DNA from: an uncultured Candidatus Poseidoniales archaeon
GTDB taxonomy: Archaea; Thermoplasmatota; Poseidoniia; Poseidoniales; Poseidoniaceae
Reading direction: 5' to 3'
Assembly: GCA_905181785.1 (NCBI GenBank)
Contig: CAJIZC010000009.1
Coordinates: 1-64,000 of the forward strand
Length of the DNA stretch: 64,000 bases
The translations under genes were made by a program, and so were the position numbers. The notes below the pieces were generated by a model. It was not told the DNA's origin, searched no databases, and was given only the letters and a program-made list of their open reading frames with translations. Of the stretch, positions 43,319-50,890 are shown piece after piece. The stretch's first letter is position 1. The number at the start of each line of letters is the position of its first letter.

Positions 43319-43699
43319 ATGTACGGGCGCGTAGAATGGACCGGTGGCGACACCTTGGCATGCACAAACGAACGGGGCGACCAACTTGCTCTCAATTGGG
43401 AAGAAGGCCCAAGCCCTATGCAGGTCACCTTGCAAATGATCGGGGCATGCTCTACAGTTGACATCGTAACTGGTTTGAAAGACCGAGCGTTCAGCGAAGT
43501 TTGGGTTGAAATGGACGCTACAAGGGCCACAGAGCGTCCAAAAGTGTTCACTCATATCCACATGGTCTACCACGTCCGCGGTGATGTTCCTCTGAAGTTG
43601 GTTCAACGACTTGTAGCCAAAAGCCACGAGAAGTACTGCACGGTTTCACAAATGTTCGTTGATGTTAACATCACTCACGCTTGTGAGGTTCACGAGTAA
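43319..43699 (+). CDS. OsmC-family thiol peroxidase-like protein
   Basis: 126-aa OsmC/Ohr-superfamily protein, which detoxifies organic hydroperoxides or fatty acid peroxides. Two family cysteines are present, C44 (MIGACSTVD) and C107 (KYCTVSQMF), with the typical PSPMQVTLQMIGAC helix and VFTHIHMVYHVRG strand. It diverges from icd by 58 bases. Together with peroxiredoxin at 63 kb it indicates oxidative stress in the habitat. Confidence 0.85.
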   Translation: MYGRVEWTGGDTLACTNERGDQLALNWEEGPSPMQVTLQMIGACSTVDIVTGLKDRAFSEVWVEMDATRATERPKVFTHIHMVYHVRGDVPLKLVQRLVAKSHEKYCTVSQMFVDVNITHACEVHE

Positions 43700-43703
43700 A
43701 TCC

Positions 43704-44384
43704 TCAGTTGGACACAACACGGATTGCGGTCAATGAGTTCATTGCGTGCAACAAGAGTTCTCGAAGAGCGTTGTACAGTGGATGCCATGTTTGAGGGATT
43801 TGTGGCGGCGGCGCAACCGGCAATGTTCCTTGGTCCGTTGAAAGAACGGTAGCGAAGGGGCGAACCTCTCCAGTTCCTACCATGTCGATGATCAATGACA
43901 AGTGGTATGCTTGTTGGTCTTTTACGACCTTGGCCGATTCAATCTGAGCAATAGCTTCAGCAGGGAGGTCACTCAACCAGTCTTCACCGCGTTGAATACG
44001 AGAGTGAAGTTCCTTCTTGACCAAGATTTCCAGCAGTTCGGTAACAACTTCTGATGACACCGGGGCTACGGCTGCTTCAGGGGCGGGCTCAGGAGTTGGT
44101 TGGTGGGCCTCAACGGTGGATGGAGAGCTTTCAGTTGATTCTGTGGTGATGGAGAACGTTGATTCTCCAGCCATCAGACTTGGCTCTTCGTCTTCATCCA
44201 TGAACATGGCCAACGGATCGGAGGAATTGTCGAAGGTGGCGGGCTGCTGCTGAGGTGCGGCTTGCACAGCATTTGGGCGCACGGCACCTAATTCTGCGAA
44301 AATATCCAACTCTTCTTCTTCGGCTTCAACTGGTGCAGTTTCCCATGGTCCCATCATAGTATCACTTCGATTTGTTCCTTTCAT
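43704..44384 (-). CDS. Acidic, partly disordered hypothetical protein
   Basis: Unrecognised 226-aa soluble protein. Residues 1-110 are low complexity and acidic (EAEEEELDIFAELGA, PTPEPAPEAAVAPV). The last ~110 residues look folded and helical (EVVTELLEILVKKELHSRI, WHPLYNALRELLLHAMNSL). The ATG at 44384 lies inside a palindrome; ATG 44357 (MMGPWE) is an alternative. Stop convergent with osmC. A regulatory or adaptor protein is conceivable, but nothing proves it. Confidence 0.6.
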   Translation of the reverse strand: MKGTNRSDTMMGPWETAPVEAEEEELDIFAELGAVRPNAVQAAPQQQPATFDNSSDPLAMFMDEDEEPSLMAGESTFSITTESTESSPSTVEAHQPTPEPAPEAAVAPVSSEVVTELLEILVKKELHSRIQRGEDWLSDLPAEAIAQIESAKVVKDQQAYHLSLIIDMVGTGEVRPFATVLSTDQGTLPVAPPPQIPQTWHPLYNALRELLLHAMNSLTAIRVVSN

Positions 44385-44397
44385 AGTACATGAAAGG
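44377..44397. promoter_or_regulatory. Perfect 8-bp palindrome over a start codon
   Basis: CCTTTCAT (44377-44384), spacer AGTAC, ATGAAAGG (44390-44397). The left arm contains the complement of the ATG of the minus-strand gene; the right arm begins with an ATG on the plus strand. It sits in the divergent region with the 44523 gene and could be a dimer-binding operator. Confidence 0.4.
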
Positions 44398-44522
44398 ATG
44401 TTTTTTCCTCATTTATGCAACAGAAGCGCAGTTCGCACATTTGACCGATAGATTATCAACAAACAAGTGCATCCAATGCCCAAGTGTCAAAGGGGCGGGC
44501 GGATTGGGTTTGGTTGAGGCAC

Positions 44523-45149
44523 ATGAGGGTCATACGCCTGCGTCCTACCATCGTCGGAATCGCTTTGATGATCGTGCTTCTTGCCGTTCCAAGTTTTTCC
44601 AGCGTTCCAACCGGTGTTGGAAGCCTCGGCGATCAAGGTTGCACCTGCCATGGCGGTGATTCCAAAGATACCCTCGTAACGATTCACGGGCTTCCAGCCT
44701 CCTTTGAATCGAACACGTCGTACAATCTTTCCATCACGGTGGAAAGTTCTGTTGCGGAACATGAAGAAAATCACCAAGGTGGTTTTCGCCTCACCGTCAC
44801 CGGAGATGGCATCGTGGCCTTTGAAAACACAAGCCAATCGCAATTTTTGAACGATGGGTGGACCCATCAGAACAACGGCACCTATCAGCGGATGTGGAAT
44901 TTCACCTGGACCTCGTCTGAAACCTCGACGGACCCTGTTGAATTCATTGTTCATGGAAACGCTGTCAATGGAAACGAACTCTCAAGCGGTGACCTATGGA
45001 ACAGTTTTGGCCAAGCTATCGGGCATGTGGACAACCCACTTACGCCCGTACAACCTGTGTTTGACCGCGATATTGGCGCTCTTGATTGGGCAGTATTCAC
45101 ATTCGGCCTCTCGGCCTTGACCCTGTTTTTCGTACGCGTCGTGCGTTGA
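44523..45149 (+). CDS. Secreted membrane-anchored reelin/choice-of-anchor V-like protein
   Basis: 208-aa exported protein. The signal peptide IVGIALMIVLLAVPSFSS is followed by GDQGCTCHGG and a beta-sandwich domain (VTIHGLPASFESNTSYNLSITVE, GGFRLTVTGDG, WNFTWTSS), then a C-terminal helix DWAVFTFGLSALTLFFVRVVR. The pattern of a short Cys-Cys-His motif followed by this beta domain is that of the reeler/choice-of-anchor V group, whose members usually have CxxCH. Here it is CxCH, so covalent c-type heme attachment is doubtful. ATG 44523 begins the basic part of the signal peptide. Stop convergent with ftsZ. Confidence 0.65.
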   Translation: MRVIRLRPTIVGIALMIVLLAVPSFSSVPTGVGSLGDQGCTCHGGDSKDTLVTIHGLPASFESNTSYNLSITVESSVAEHEENHQGGFRLTVTGDGIVAFENTSQSQFLNDGWTHQNNGTYQRMWNFTWTSSETSTDPVEFIVHGNAVNGNELSSGDLWNSFGQAIGHVDNPLTPVQPVFDRDIGALDWAVFTFGLSALTLFFVRVVR

Positions 45150-45151
45150 CA

Positions 45152-46282
45152 TCAGTTTACGAACTCAATGTGACGGTTCTTGAGAGCGCGGAGTTGTCGG
45201 TTTTCACTGGCACCATGAATTTGTTCGCTTTTGACACCCGTGAGTACAAGCATCACTCTGATTTCATCGCCCAGTTCTTCTCGAACCGCAGCACCCCAAA
45301 TCACTTGGGCATGAGGTGAAATTTGTTCACTGATGATCTTGGCGCATTTTTCTGCCTCCCCTAAGGTTAAACTCGGCCCACCGACAACATTGATCAGAGC
45401 GCCTCGAGCATCAGAAGAGTCGATATCCAGCAAAGGTGAATGCATCGCTTCTTCAGTTGCTGCCTCAACTCGACCGGGCCCACTTGCTTCGCCAAGCCCA
45501 ATCATGGCCACACCGCTGCCGAACTGAATAACGGACTTCAAATCTTCGAAATCGAGGTTCACCATACCGTCCGTGGTCAACATTTCAGCCACGCCAGTAA
45601 TGGATCGAACAAGCAATTCGTCACCGACTCTGAACGCATCTCCGATTGGGAGGTCTTTGACGCCCTCTATTTCTAAAAGGCGCTCGTTTGGAATGACAAG
45701 AATGGTGTCACAGTGTTCCCGCAGACGTTCCAATCCCCATTCTGCGTTCTGCTTGCGCAACGCACCTTCTGAATTGAACGGATAGGTTACCACAGCAATC
45801 GTCATGGCGCCTTGCTGCTTTGCAAGTCGAGCGATGTGGCCTGCCGCGCCAGTTCCAGAACCACCGCCCATACCAGCGGTGATGATGGCAAGTTGTGTGT
45901 CGTTTGTGATTCTTCGAAGGGCGAGTTCAGACTCGAGAGCTGCAGCCTCTCCCTTCGTTGGATCGCCACCAGCCCCACGGCCTCTTGCGGTTCTGCCAAT
46001 CAAGATTTTTTCCTCAATTGGTGACATCAAAAGGGCCTGAGCATCCGTGTTGATCGCGTAACCTGTGACATAGGAGTTCTTGAACAGCCGTTCATCGAAC
46101 AGACGATTGACGGCGTTGCATCCTGCCCCACCGACACCGTACACTCGGATCCTTGGTTGGAGGGACTCCAGCAACGCTTGCAATTCCACTTCGGAGTTTT
46201 CACCCATCGGCGGAGCTGCGGTTTCATTCGCAACCTGTTCAGCTTCAGTCAGTTCCAAAACTCGTTCAACAAGGTGTCGCAT
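45152..46282 (-). CDS. ftsZ: Cell division protein FtsZ
   Basis: Tubulin-family GTPase that forms the division ring, 376 aa from ATG 46282. The GTP-binding region has VGGAGCNAVNRL, then GMGGGSGTGAAGHIA (tubulin signature) and VVTYPFNSEG. The T7 catalytic loop is NLDFEDLKSVI. The C-terminal region is compact with no long linker or recognisable binding peptide. ATG 46282 is preferred because GGTGA lies 11 bases upstream; a GTG at 46321 would add 13 residues. It follows radA in the same direction, separated by a terminator-like hairpin. Confidence 0.92.
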   Translation of the reverse strand: MRHLVERVLELTEAEQVANETAAPPMGENSEVELQALLESLQPRIRVYGVGGAGCNAVNRLFDERLFKNSYVTGYAINTDAQALLMSPIEEKILIGRTARGRGAGGDPTKGEAAALESELALRRITNDTQLAIITAGMGGGSGTGAAGHIARLAKQQGAMTIAVVTYPFNSEGALRKQNAEWGLERLREHCDTILVIPNERLLEIEGVKDLPIGDAFRVGDELLVRSITGVAEMLTTDGMVNLDFEDLKSVIQFGSGVAMIGLGEASGPGRVEAATEEAMHSPLLDIDSSDARGALINVVGGPSLTLGEAEKCAKIISEQISPHAQVIWGAAVREELGDEIRVMLVLTGVKSEQIHGASENRQLRALKNRHIEFVN

Positions 46283-46323
46283 GCTTGTATGCTCACCCAA
46301 GTGACCTTGAATGTGCCGCACCA

Positions 46324-46342
46324 GAAAACGCCCTTAACGGGC
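46324..46342 (-). terminator. Terminator-like hairpin after radA
   Basis: On the minus strand, GCCC-GTTAA-GGGC is followed by GTTTTCT, located 17 bases past the radA stop and before ftsZ. Stem plus T-run resembles an intrinsic terminator; archaeal termination needs mainly the T-run. Confidence 0.4.
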
Positions 46343-46359
46343 TTTTCTCGGGGTAATGA

Positions 46360-47397
46360 TCAATCACGGAGGCCTTCTTGAGTCACCTGGTAGACGCATT
46401 CGCCATCGGGCAGGTTTGGAGAATCGACAAGCCGAGCAATTCGGCGTCCAGCCTTAGCCTTGCGAAGGTAGAGTCGGAAGGTCGAGGCGTGTGCGAGGAC
46501 GTGACCGCCGATTGGCTTGGTTGGGTCGCCCCACATTGCATCAGGCTTCGAGTGAACTTGGTTGGTCACCAACACGAGTGCGTTGTTGATGTCAGCCAAC
46601 TGCTTCAGGTCCTTGAGGTGCCGGTTGAGCTTTTGTTGGCGGTTTGCAAGCATGCCACGACCAATGTACTCAGCCCGGAAGTGACTGGTAAGAGAGTCGA
46701 CGATGATCATCTTGACGTTCAAGCCCTTACTCATGCGCTTGATTTCATCGACGAGCAGCATCTGGTGAGCGGAGTTGTACGCTCGTGCCACGTGGATGCG
46801 AGAAAGGACAGCATCAGGGTCAAGGCCGTAGCCACGGGCCATTTGCGTGATTCGCTCCGGACGGAATGTGTCTTCAGTATCGATGTAAAAGACATCGCCG
46901 TCGAATCCACCTTCGCTCATTGGGAGGGTGCAGTTGACTGCAAGTTGGTGGCCAATTTGCGTTTTACCGCTTCCAAAGGCACCGTAGACTTCAACGAGGG
47001 CTTGGGTTTCAAACCCGCCACCAAGCAGATCGTCAATTGACTGAACCTTCGAGGACAGTTTGAGGACTTCACGTCGCCGTTCAAGGAGTGCATCGCCGGA
47101 AACGAAGCCGCCGATGTTGGCCATTTTCTTTGCTGCGCCAATGATCTTGGTCGCTACAGCTTCTCCAAGTTCAGCTTGGTCCGCAAGGTCACCGGGTGAC
47201 ATCACTGCCAAGGCAAGGAGGTCGTCAAAGCCTGCTTCGCGCAACTTTTCTGCGGTCGCCGGACCCACGCCTGGTAAGTCGTCAATTTTGACTTCAGGGG
47301 CTTCATCTTCCGTTGGCATCACTGCCAATGGCTCCTCTTGAAGGTCTTCATTGTTTTCAATCTCTATCTTCGCTTTCTTTTTCGATTTGGTCGCCAT
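46360..47397 (-). CDS. radA: DNA repair and recombination protein RadA
   Basis: Archaeal strand-exchange recombinase, 345 aa. The helix-hairpin-helix DNA-binding domain is at 38-65 ([19 protein letters not shown]). The RecA core has Walker A GAFGSGKT at 139-146, [14 protein letters not shown], and Walker [12 protein letters not shown] with RAEYIGRG after it. [14 protein letters not shown] is the L2 region. A Lys-rich N-terminal 40-residue leader precedes the HhH domain. No intein is present. Hallmark archaeal gene. Confidence 0.95.
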   Translation of the reverse strand: MATKSKKKAKIEIENNEDLQEEPLAVMPTEDEAPEVKIDDLPGVGPATAEKLREAGFDDLLALAVMSPGDLADQAELGEAVATKIIGAAKKMANIGGFVSGDALLERRREVLKLSSKVQSIDDLLGGGFETQALVEVYGAFGSGKTQIGHQLAVNCTLPMSEGGFDGDVFYIDTEDTFRPERITQMARGYGLDPDAVLSRIHVARAYNSAHQMLLVDEIKRMSKGLNVKMIIVDSLTSHFRAEYIGRGMLANRQQKLNRHLKDLKQLADINNALVLVTNQVHSKPDAMWGDPTKPIGGHVLAHASTFRLYLRKAKAGRRIARLVDSPNLPDGECVYQVTQEGLRD

Positions 47398-47476
47398 TTT
47401 GGTTCACGCTCAACCCCTGTTGGTTCGGCTAAGGTATATCAAAGACAGAAAGGCGGCGCGACTTTCTATTGCTTCG

Positions 47477-47562
47477 AATAAGATTATTTTGCCCTACCAA
47501 GGGGGACGCAGCACCCCGTTTAGTTCACTTTTAATTCAAATTCAGCAAAACTGAAAGTGAAT
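47477..47562 (-). promoter_or_regulatory. radA upstream region with nested inverted repeat
   Basis: TTCACTTT (47524-47531) pairs with AAAGTGAA (47554-47561), and inside it TTCAG (47541-47545) pairs with CTGAA (47551-47555). An AT-rich CAAAATAATCTTATT (minus strand, 47477-47491) could hold a TATA box for radA. The repeat may instead end the lipoprotein transcript, whose stop is at 47576. Confidence 0.3.
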
Positions 47563-47575
47563 TGAAACCTGAAGT

Positions 47576-48403
47576 TCATGCCTCGTCTTCGGGCATTTCT
47601 TCATCGGTAGGGAACGGGTTTGTTGTGCTCTCTTCGACAGCATAAGCAATGGTCACGACGTGGCTGATGTCGACGTTTTCTTGGTCCTGATTCAGGCCAA
47701 CCTCGAGGGTCCAAGCGCCCGTTGAAGGATTGAACTCATTGTGCATCCAGTTGGCGTCTTGGCCGTCAGCGATTTGTTCAGGGGGGGATTCGACCACGGC
47801 CTCACCTTCACTGTTGTTTAGGTACCATGTGACGGTGACCGGAGAACCACCGAATCCAGGCAAGTTGGAAGGGTTGGTGATTGTTGAATCAATTTGGATT
47901 TGTTCGGGCAGTTGGCATACACAATCTGGTGTGACGTCAATGCTCATCGTTCGTGGATCGGTGGTCCCAGTTTCGCTCCAGGTTGTTTCTTTGTCAATAC
48001 GGATGGTGATGTTTTCAGAATATTCATTCCCTTGGTCGTCCACGGCGCCAATGGTGGCCGAAAACATCCCGTGCGTGAGGTAGGTGTATGTGATTTCTCC
48101 AGTGTCTGCGGCATTGACAGTGACTGGGTTGGAACCATCACCCGGGGTGTAAGAGAACGTAGAAATTTCACCTGCGCTGGATTTAGTATACGAAAAATCA
48201 AACAGGACCTCGACTCCTGTTTCCGAAACTTGCTGGTTGTTTTGAATCGTTTCTTGGATGGTACCGGAGGTCACATCATAGTAGACCACCAGGTCAATTG
48301 GGCCATCGTATTCAGCCTCTTCTTCGCTGTCAAGGCACCCTGCAAATGTGGATGCCAGCAAAACAGCACAAAGCAAGAGTGGCTTCAGCCTCGATGTGCG
48401 CAT
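47576..48403 (-). CDS. Secreted lipoprotein with PKD-like beta domains
   Basis: 275-aa predicted lipoprotein. The signal sequence LLLCAVLLASTFAGC ends in a lipobox, placing Cys23 as the lipid anchor, followed by an acidic spacer DSEEEAEYDG. Two beta-sandwich regions follow: the first has FSYTPGDGSNPVTVN and THGMFSATIGAVDDQGN, the PKD pattern; the second has VTVTWYLNNSEGEAVV and GAWTLEVGLNQ, CARDB-like. The C-terminus is acidic. Likely a surface binding or structural protein. Confidence 0.7.
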   Translation of the reverse strand: MRTSRLKPLLLCAVLLASTFAGCLDSEEEAEYDGPIDLVVYYDVTSGTIQETIQNNQQVSETGVEVLFDFSYTKSSAGEISTFSYTPGDGSNPVTVNAADTGEITYTYLTHGMFSATIGAVDDQGNEYSENITIRIDKETTWSETGTTDPRTMSIDVTPDCVCQLPEQIQIDSTITNPSNLPGFGGSPVTVTWYLNNSEGEAVVESPPEQIADGQDANWMHNEFNPSTGAWTLEVGLNQDQENVDISHVVTIAYAVEESTTNPFPTDEEMPEDEA

Positions 48404-48538
48404 GTATATGAGAGAAGGTTCTCCTTCATCAAATCAACACCCTGTTAAAATTTCATCAATCTTTGAATCGAATTCTCCTTCGAACGACGATAGGCGTGCA
48501 TCGGTGGTTTGAAAGGAGGGAAGGTCGGCCCTTTGGTT

Positions 48539-48616
48539 AACGAGGTGGGGTAGTCTGGATATCCCGTCGGGCTCATAACCCGGAGATCGGTGGTTCAAAT
48601 CCATCCCTCGTTACCA
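48539..48616 (+). tRNA. Initiator tRNA-Met (CAT)
   Basis: Acceptor stem AACGAGG (48539-48545) pairs with CCTCGTT (48606-48612). The anticodon CAT is at 48574-48576, the T-arm has GGTGG-TTCAAAT-CCATC, and CCA is encoded (48614-48616). The A1-U72 pair and three G-C pairs next to the anticodon loop (GGG/CCC) are the marks of an archaeal initiator tRNA. No intron. Confidence 0.9.
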
Positions 48617-48625
48617 GAAAAACGG

Positions 48626-49378
48626 TCAACCGTACTCGTAGTAGTCGTGTTTTGGCGTCAATGCATCAAGCGCACTCTGCAACCGCGCATTAGCTGCGGC
48701 TTCGCCGCTTACAATAGCGGCTTTCTCTTGCTCAATTCTTTTTGCTTCCGAAGCACAAAGTTCAGTGTTGCCAATGCCATGGGGGACCGCTCCAAGCAAG
48801 GCCGCCGCAACTTGATCTGCATCCACCGATTGACTCCCAGTTGGCTCCAAATTGAAGACCTTATTCGAATAAATCACAGGCCCTGCAGCAGCACAAGAAT
48901 TGGCCAAGCGGTCGATGAGTTTGGCCTCATAGCCCACATATCGGCATGCGTCAAGGGCGCTGGCCAAGTTGTTTGGGGCCATTTTTTCAGCTTTCGAGTA
49001 GGCTTTACGAGCGGCACGAAGCCTCCCTCCAGCACCGTACACGTTGCCTGCTCGGTGTTGATCCTCTGCTTCGGGCGTCATTTGTTGAAGCAGGTGCGGG
49101 GCCCCTGAGCGAAGCGTTTTCACCAACTTGCGCCGTTCTTTGAGCAAAATACCCACGCTAGCGACCGCTCGTGCGCCTTTGTTACGAGCGACCAAAACGT
49201 CGCAAAGGATTCGCAATCCCTTGACCAACATGATTTGATCCTCTGCTGTTCTTTTTTTCCGAAGCAAGTACATCTCGGTGAATTGAGTTGCCATGACTTC
49301 AGACATCTCCATGCGCCCATCCAAGATGTAACGCTCGAGTTGAACGAGCGTTTGAGCCGGGTCCTCCATTCCAAACAT
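48626..49378 (-). CDS. Helical hypothetical protein (TPR-like)
   Basis: Unrecognised 250-aa soluble, mainly helical protein. TPR-like helix pairs can be seen (AGGRLRAARKAYSKAEKMAPNN across 118-140; ALDACRYVGYEAKLIDRLANSC). It begins MFGMEDPAQTLVQLERYILDG and ends DYYEYG. It converges with the initiator tRNA, 10 bases apart. Start uncertain by three residues. Confidence 0.6.
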   Translation of the reverse strand: MFGMEDPAQTLVQLERYILDGRMEMSEVMATQFTEMYLLRKKRTAEDQIMLVKGLRILCDVLVARNKGARAVASVGILLKERRKLVKTLRSGAPHLLQQMTPEAEDQHRAGNVYGAGGRLRAARKAYSKAEKMAPNNLASALDACRYVGYEAKLIDRLANSCAAAGPVIYSNKVFNLEPTGSQSVDADQVAAALLGAVPHGIGNTELCASEAKRIEQEKAAIVSGEAAANARLQSALDALTPKHDYYEYG

Positions 49379-49504
49379 AGCAGCAGTGGGCGCTGGGCCT
49401 CTTACCTATTGATGCCTTTGTTCAACCGATTCGATGCCAAGGAACGACGCCTGTTGCGGTGTGCTTGGAGGTGGATGTATTAACCGGAAGTCCGTGGCGT
49501 AACC

Positions 49505-50044
49505 ATGGATACAGGACGAATCATCGCGGTTACCGGAACCCCTGGGTGTGGAAAGACCACGCTTTGTGAAGCGTTGAAACAAGCAGGGTACGCCGTTGAG
49601 TCGGTTGCTGACCTTGCTCGCCGATACGATTGCCTTGGCGATGAAGACCCGACAGACGGTGCCGCGCCCGTTGACGTTCACAAGTTAGCTGAAGCATGGC
49701 AAGAAGAACCGGAAGCAGTGCTTTTTGTTGACGGCCACCTTGCTCACCTTTTGGATGTCGATGCGGTTGTGATCCTTCGCTGCACCCCTGCGGTTTTGGA
49801 AAAACGCCTTGCAGAGCGGGGCTACGATGAGGCCAAAGTGAAGGCCAATGTTGAATGGGAAATGCTTGGCGGCACATGGTCTGAAATGCTTGAGTTTGAA
49901 CTCGAAGTACCGGTTCTTGAACTTGATGCAAGTGAGGTCGAAAGCGCTGTGCTTTGCTCAGAACTTCTCGAATGGATTGAGTCCGATGCACCGTCTGACG
50001 GTGTTGAGGCATCAGCCACCGAAGCCATCGATTGGTTGGCCTGA
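49505..50044 (+). CDS. AK6/Fap7-type adenylate kinase
   Basis: Archaeal/eukaryotic nucleoside monophosphate kinase with a role in maturation of the small ribosomal subunit, 179 aa. Walker A GTPGCGKT is at 11-18; VFVDGHLAHLLD and VVILRCTPAVLEKRLAERGY are the family core motifs, followed by NVEWEMLGGTW, matching the N-x-EAE-x-L stretch. The last ~25 residues are an acidic extension. The gene lies 48 bases before the CDP-alcohol phosphatidyltransferase, a possible operon. Confidence 0.88.
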   Translation: MDTGRIIAVTGTPGCGKTTLCEALKQAGYAVESVADLARRYDCLGDEDPTDGAAPVDVHKLAEAWQEEPEAVLFVDGHLAHLLDVDAVVILRCTPAVLEKRLAERGYDEAKVKANVEWEMLGGTWSEMLEFELEVPVLELDASEVESAVLCSELLEWIESDAPSDGVEASATEAIDWLA

Positions 50045-50092
50045 CCACCCAAAGAACAAACACCCCCCACCAAAGCACAGGAGTCGATTGGC

Positions 50093-50800
50093 ATGGCACT
50101 CGAGAAATTTCGCAGCACATGGGAGAGCGTGGTAAACCCGCTCATCGATTCGATTTCAACCTGGAAACCATCCACCTTGACATGGATTGCTTTACCCCTT
50201 GGGGTGCTCGGTGGTTTAGCCGTTCTTACGGCTCCAAACGACACCTATGGGGCCAACATGTTGTTCGGCGGAACCCTGCTCATCACCATGGCCATCACCT
50301 TGGACGCTCTCGATGGTCCACTCGCCCGCCGAACTGGCCAAGTCACGCGTTGGGGCGATTACCTCGACCACACCTTCGATCGATTGCTGGATGCAGTATG
50401 GATCGTTTGCTTAGCGGGTTCAGTCTTTGTCGGTGACCTCACCCTCGGCTTAGCAGCGGCGTGGGTCATCTTGCTTGGATCGTACATGGGGACGCAAGCA
50501 CAAGCCGTCGCAGGCAGTCGAAATTACCGTGGTTTTGGCCGAGCAGATCGAACCATTTTAACCATCATCTCAGTCGCCTTAATGGGCGTTTTTATCCATC
50601 TTGAAGTCGGGAGTTTTGGCACTTATCCAGGCGTGCTTGACCACATTGAAATCAACCCAATCAGTTTGGTTGTCTTGATTTCTGCTTTCGGAGGTTTGTG
50701 GACCTTCTTGATTCGTTTCGTTCAAGCCAATTATGAGATCAAACAAATCGATCTCGACGACCCTTTGCCACAGCCAAATCAGAACGAAGAATCAGAGTGA
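50093..50800 (+). CDS. CDP-alcohol phosphatidyltransferase (archaeal lipid head-group)
   Basis: Integral membrane enzyme, 235 aa, that swaps CMP for a polar alcohol on CDP-archaeol or a related donor. The catalytic motif is complete: D71-x2-D74-G-x2-A-R-x8-G88-x3-D92-x3-D96. About six hydrophobic helices follow the usual plan. The alcohol is not decided by sequence; archaetidylinositol-phosphate synthase is common next to Fap7-like genes, and archaetidylserine synthase would feed the decarboxylase at 11.3 kb. Cytoplasmic acidic tail DDPLPQPNQNEESE. Confidence 0.85.
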   Translation: MALEKFRSTWESVVNPLIDSISTWKPSTLTWIALPLGVLGGLAVLTAPNDTYGANMLFGGTLLITMAITLDALDGPLARRTGQVTRWGDYLDHTFDRLLDAVWIVCLAGSVFVGDLTLGLAAAWVILLGSYMGTQAQAVAGSRNYRGFGRADRTILTIISVALMGVFIHLEVGSFGTYPGVLDHIEINPISLVVLISAFGGLWTFLIRFVQANYEIKQIDLDDPLPQPNQNEESE

Positions 50801-50806
50801 TTCCGC

Positions 50807-50821
50807 CACCCCTACGGGGTG
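50807..50821 (+). terminator. Short perfect hairpin after lipid gene
   Basis: CACCCC (50807-50812), loop TAC, GGGGTG (50816-50821), seven bases after the phosphatidyltransferase stop. No T-run follows, so termination is uncertain. Confidence 0.3.
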
Positions 50822-50890
50822 CAATGAACCGCTTGTTTAACCGCATAAGAGGCGGCATACTCATAACGGTAGCATTCTACAAGAGCATTG

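Noticed and set aside
44523-45149. c-type cytochrome
   Set aside because: The motif is CxCH rather than CxxCH and occurs once.
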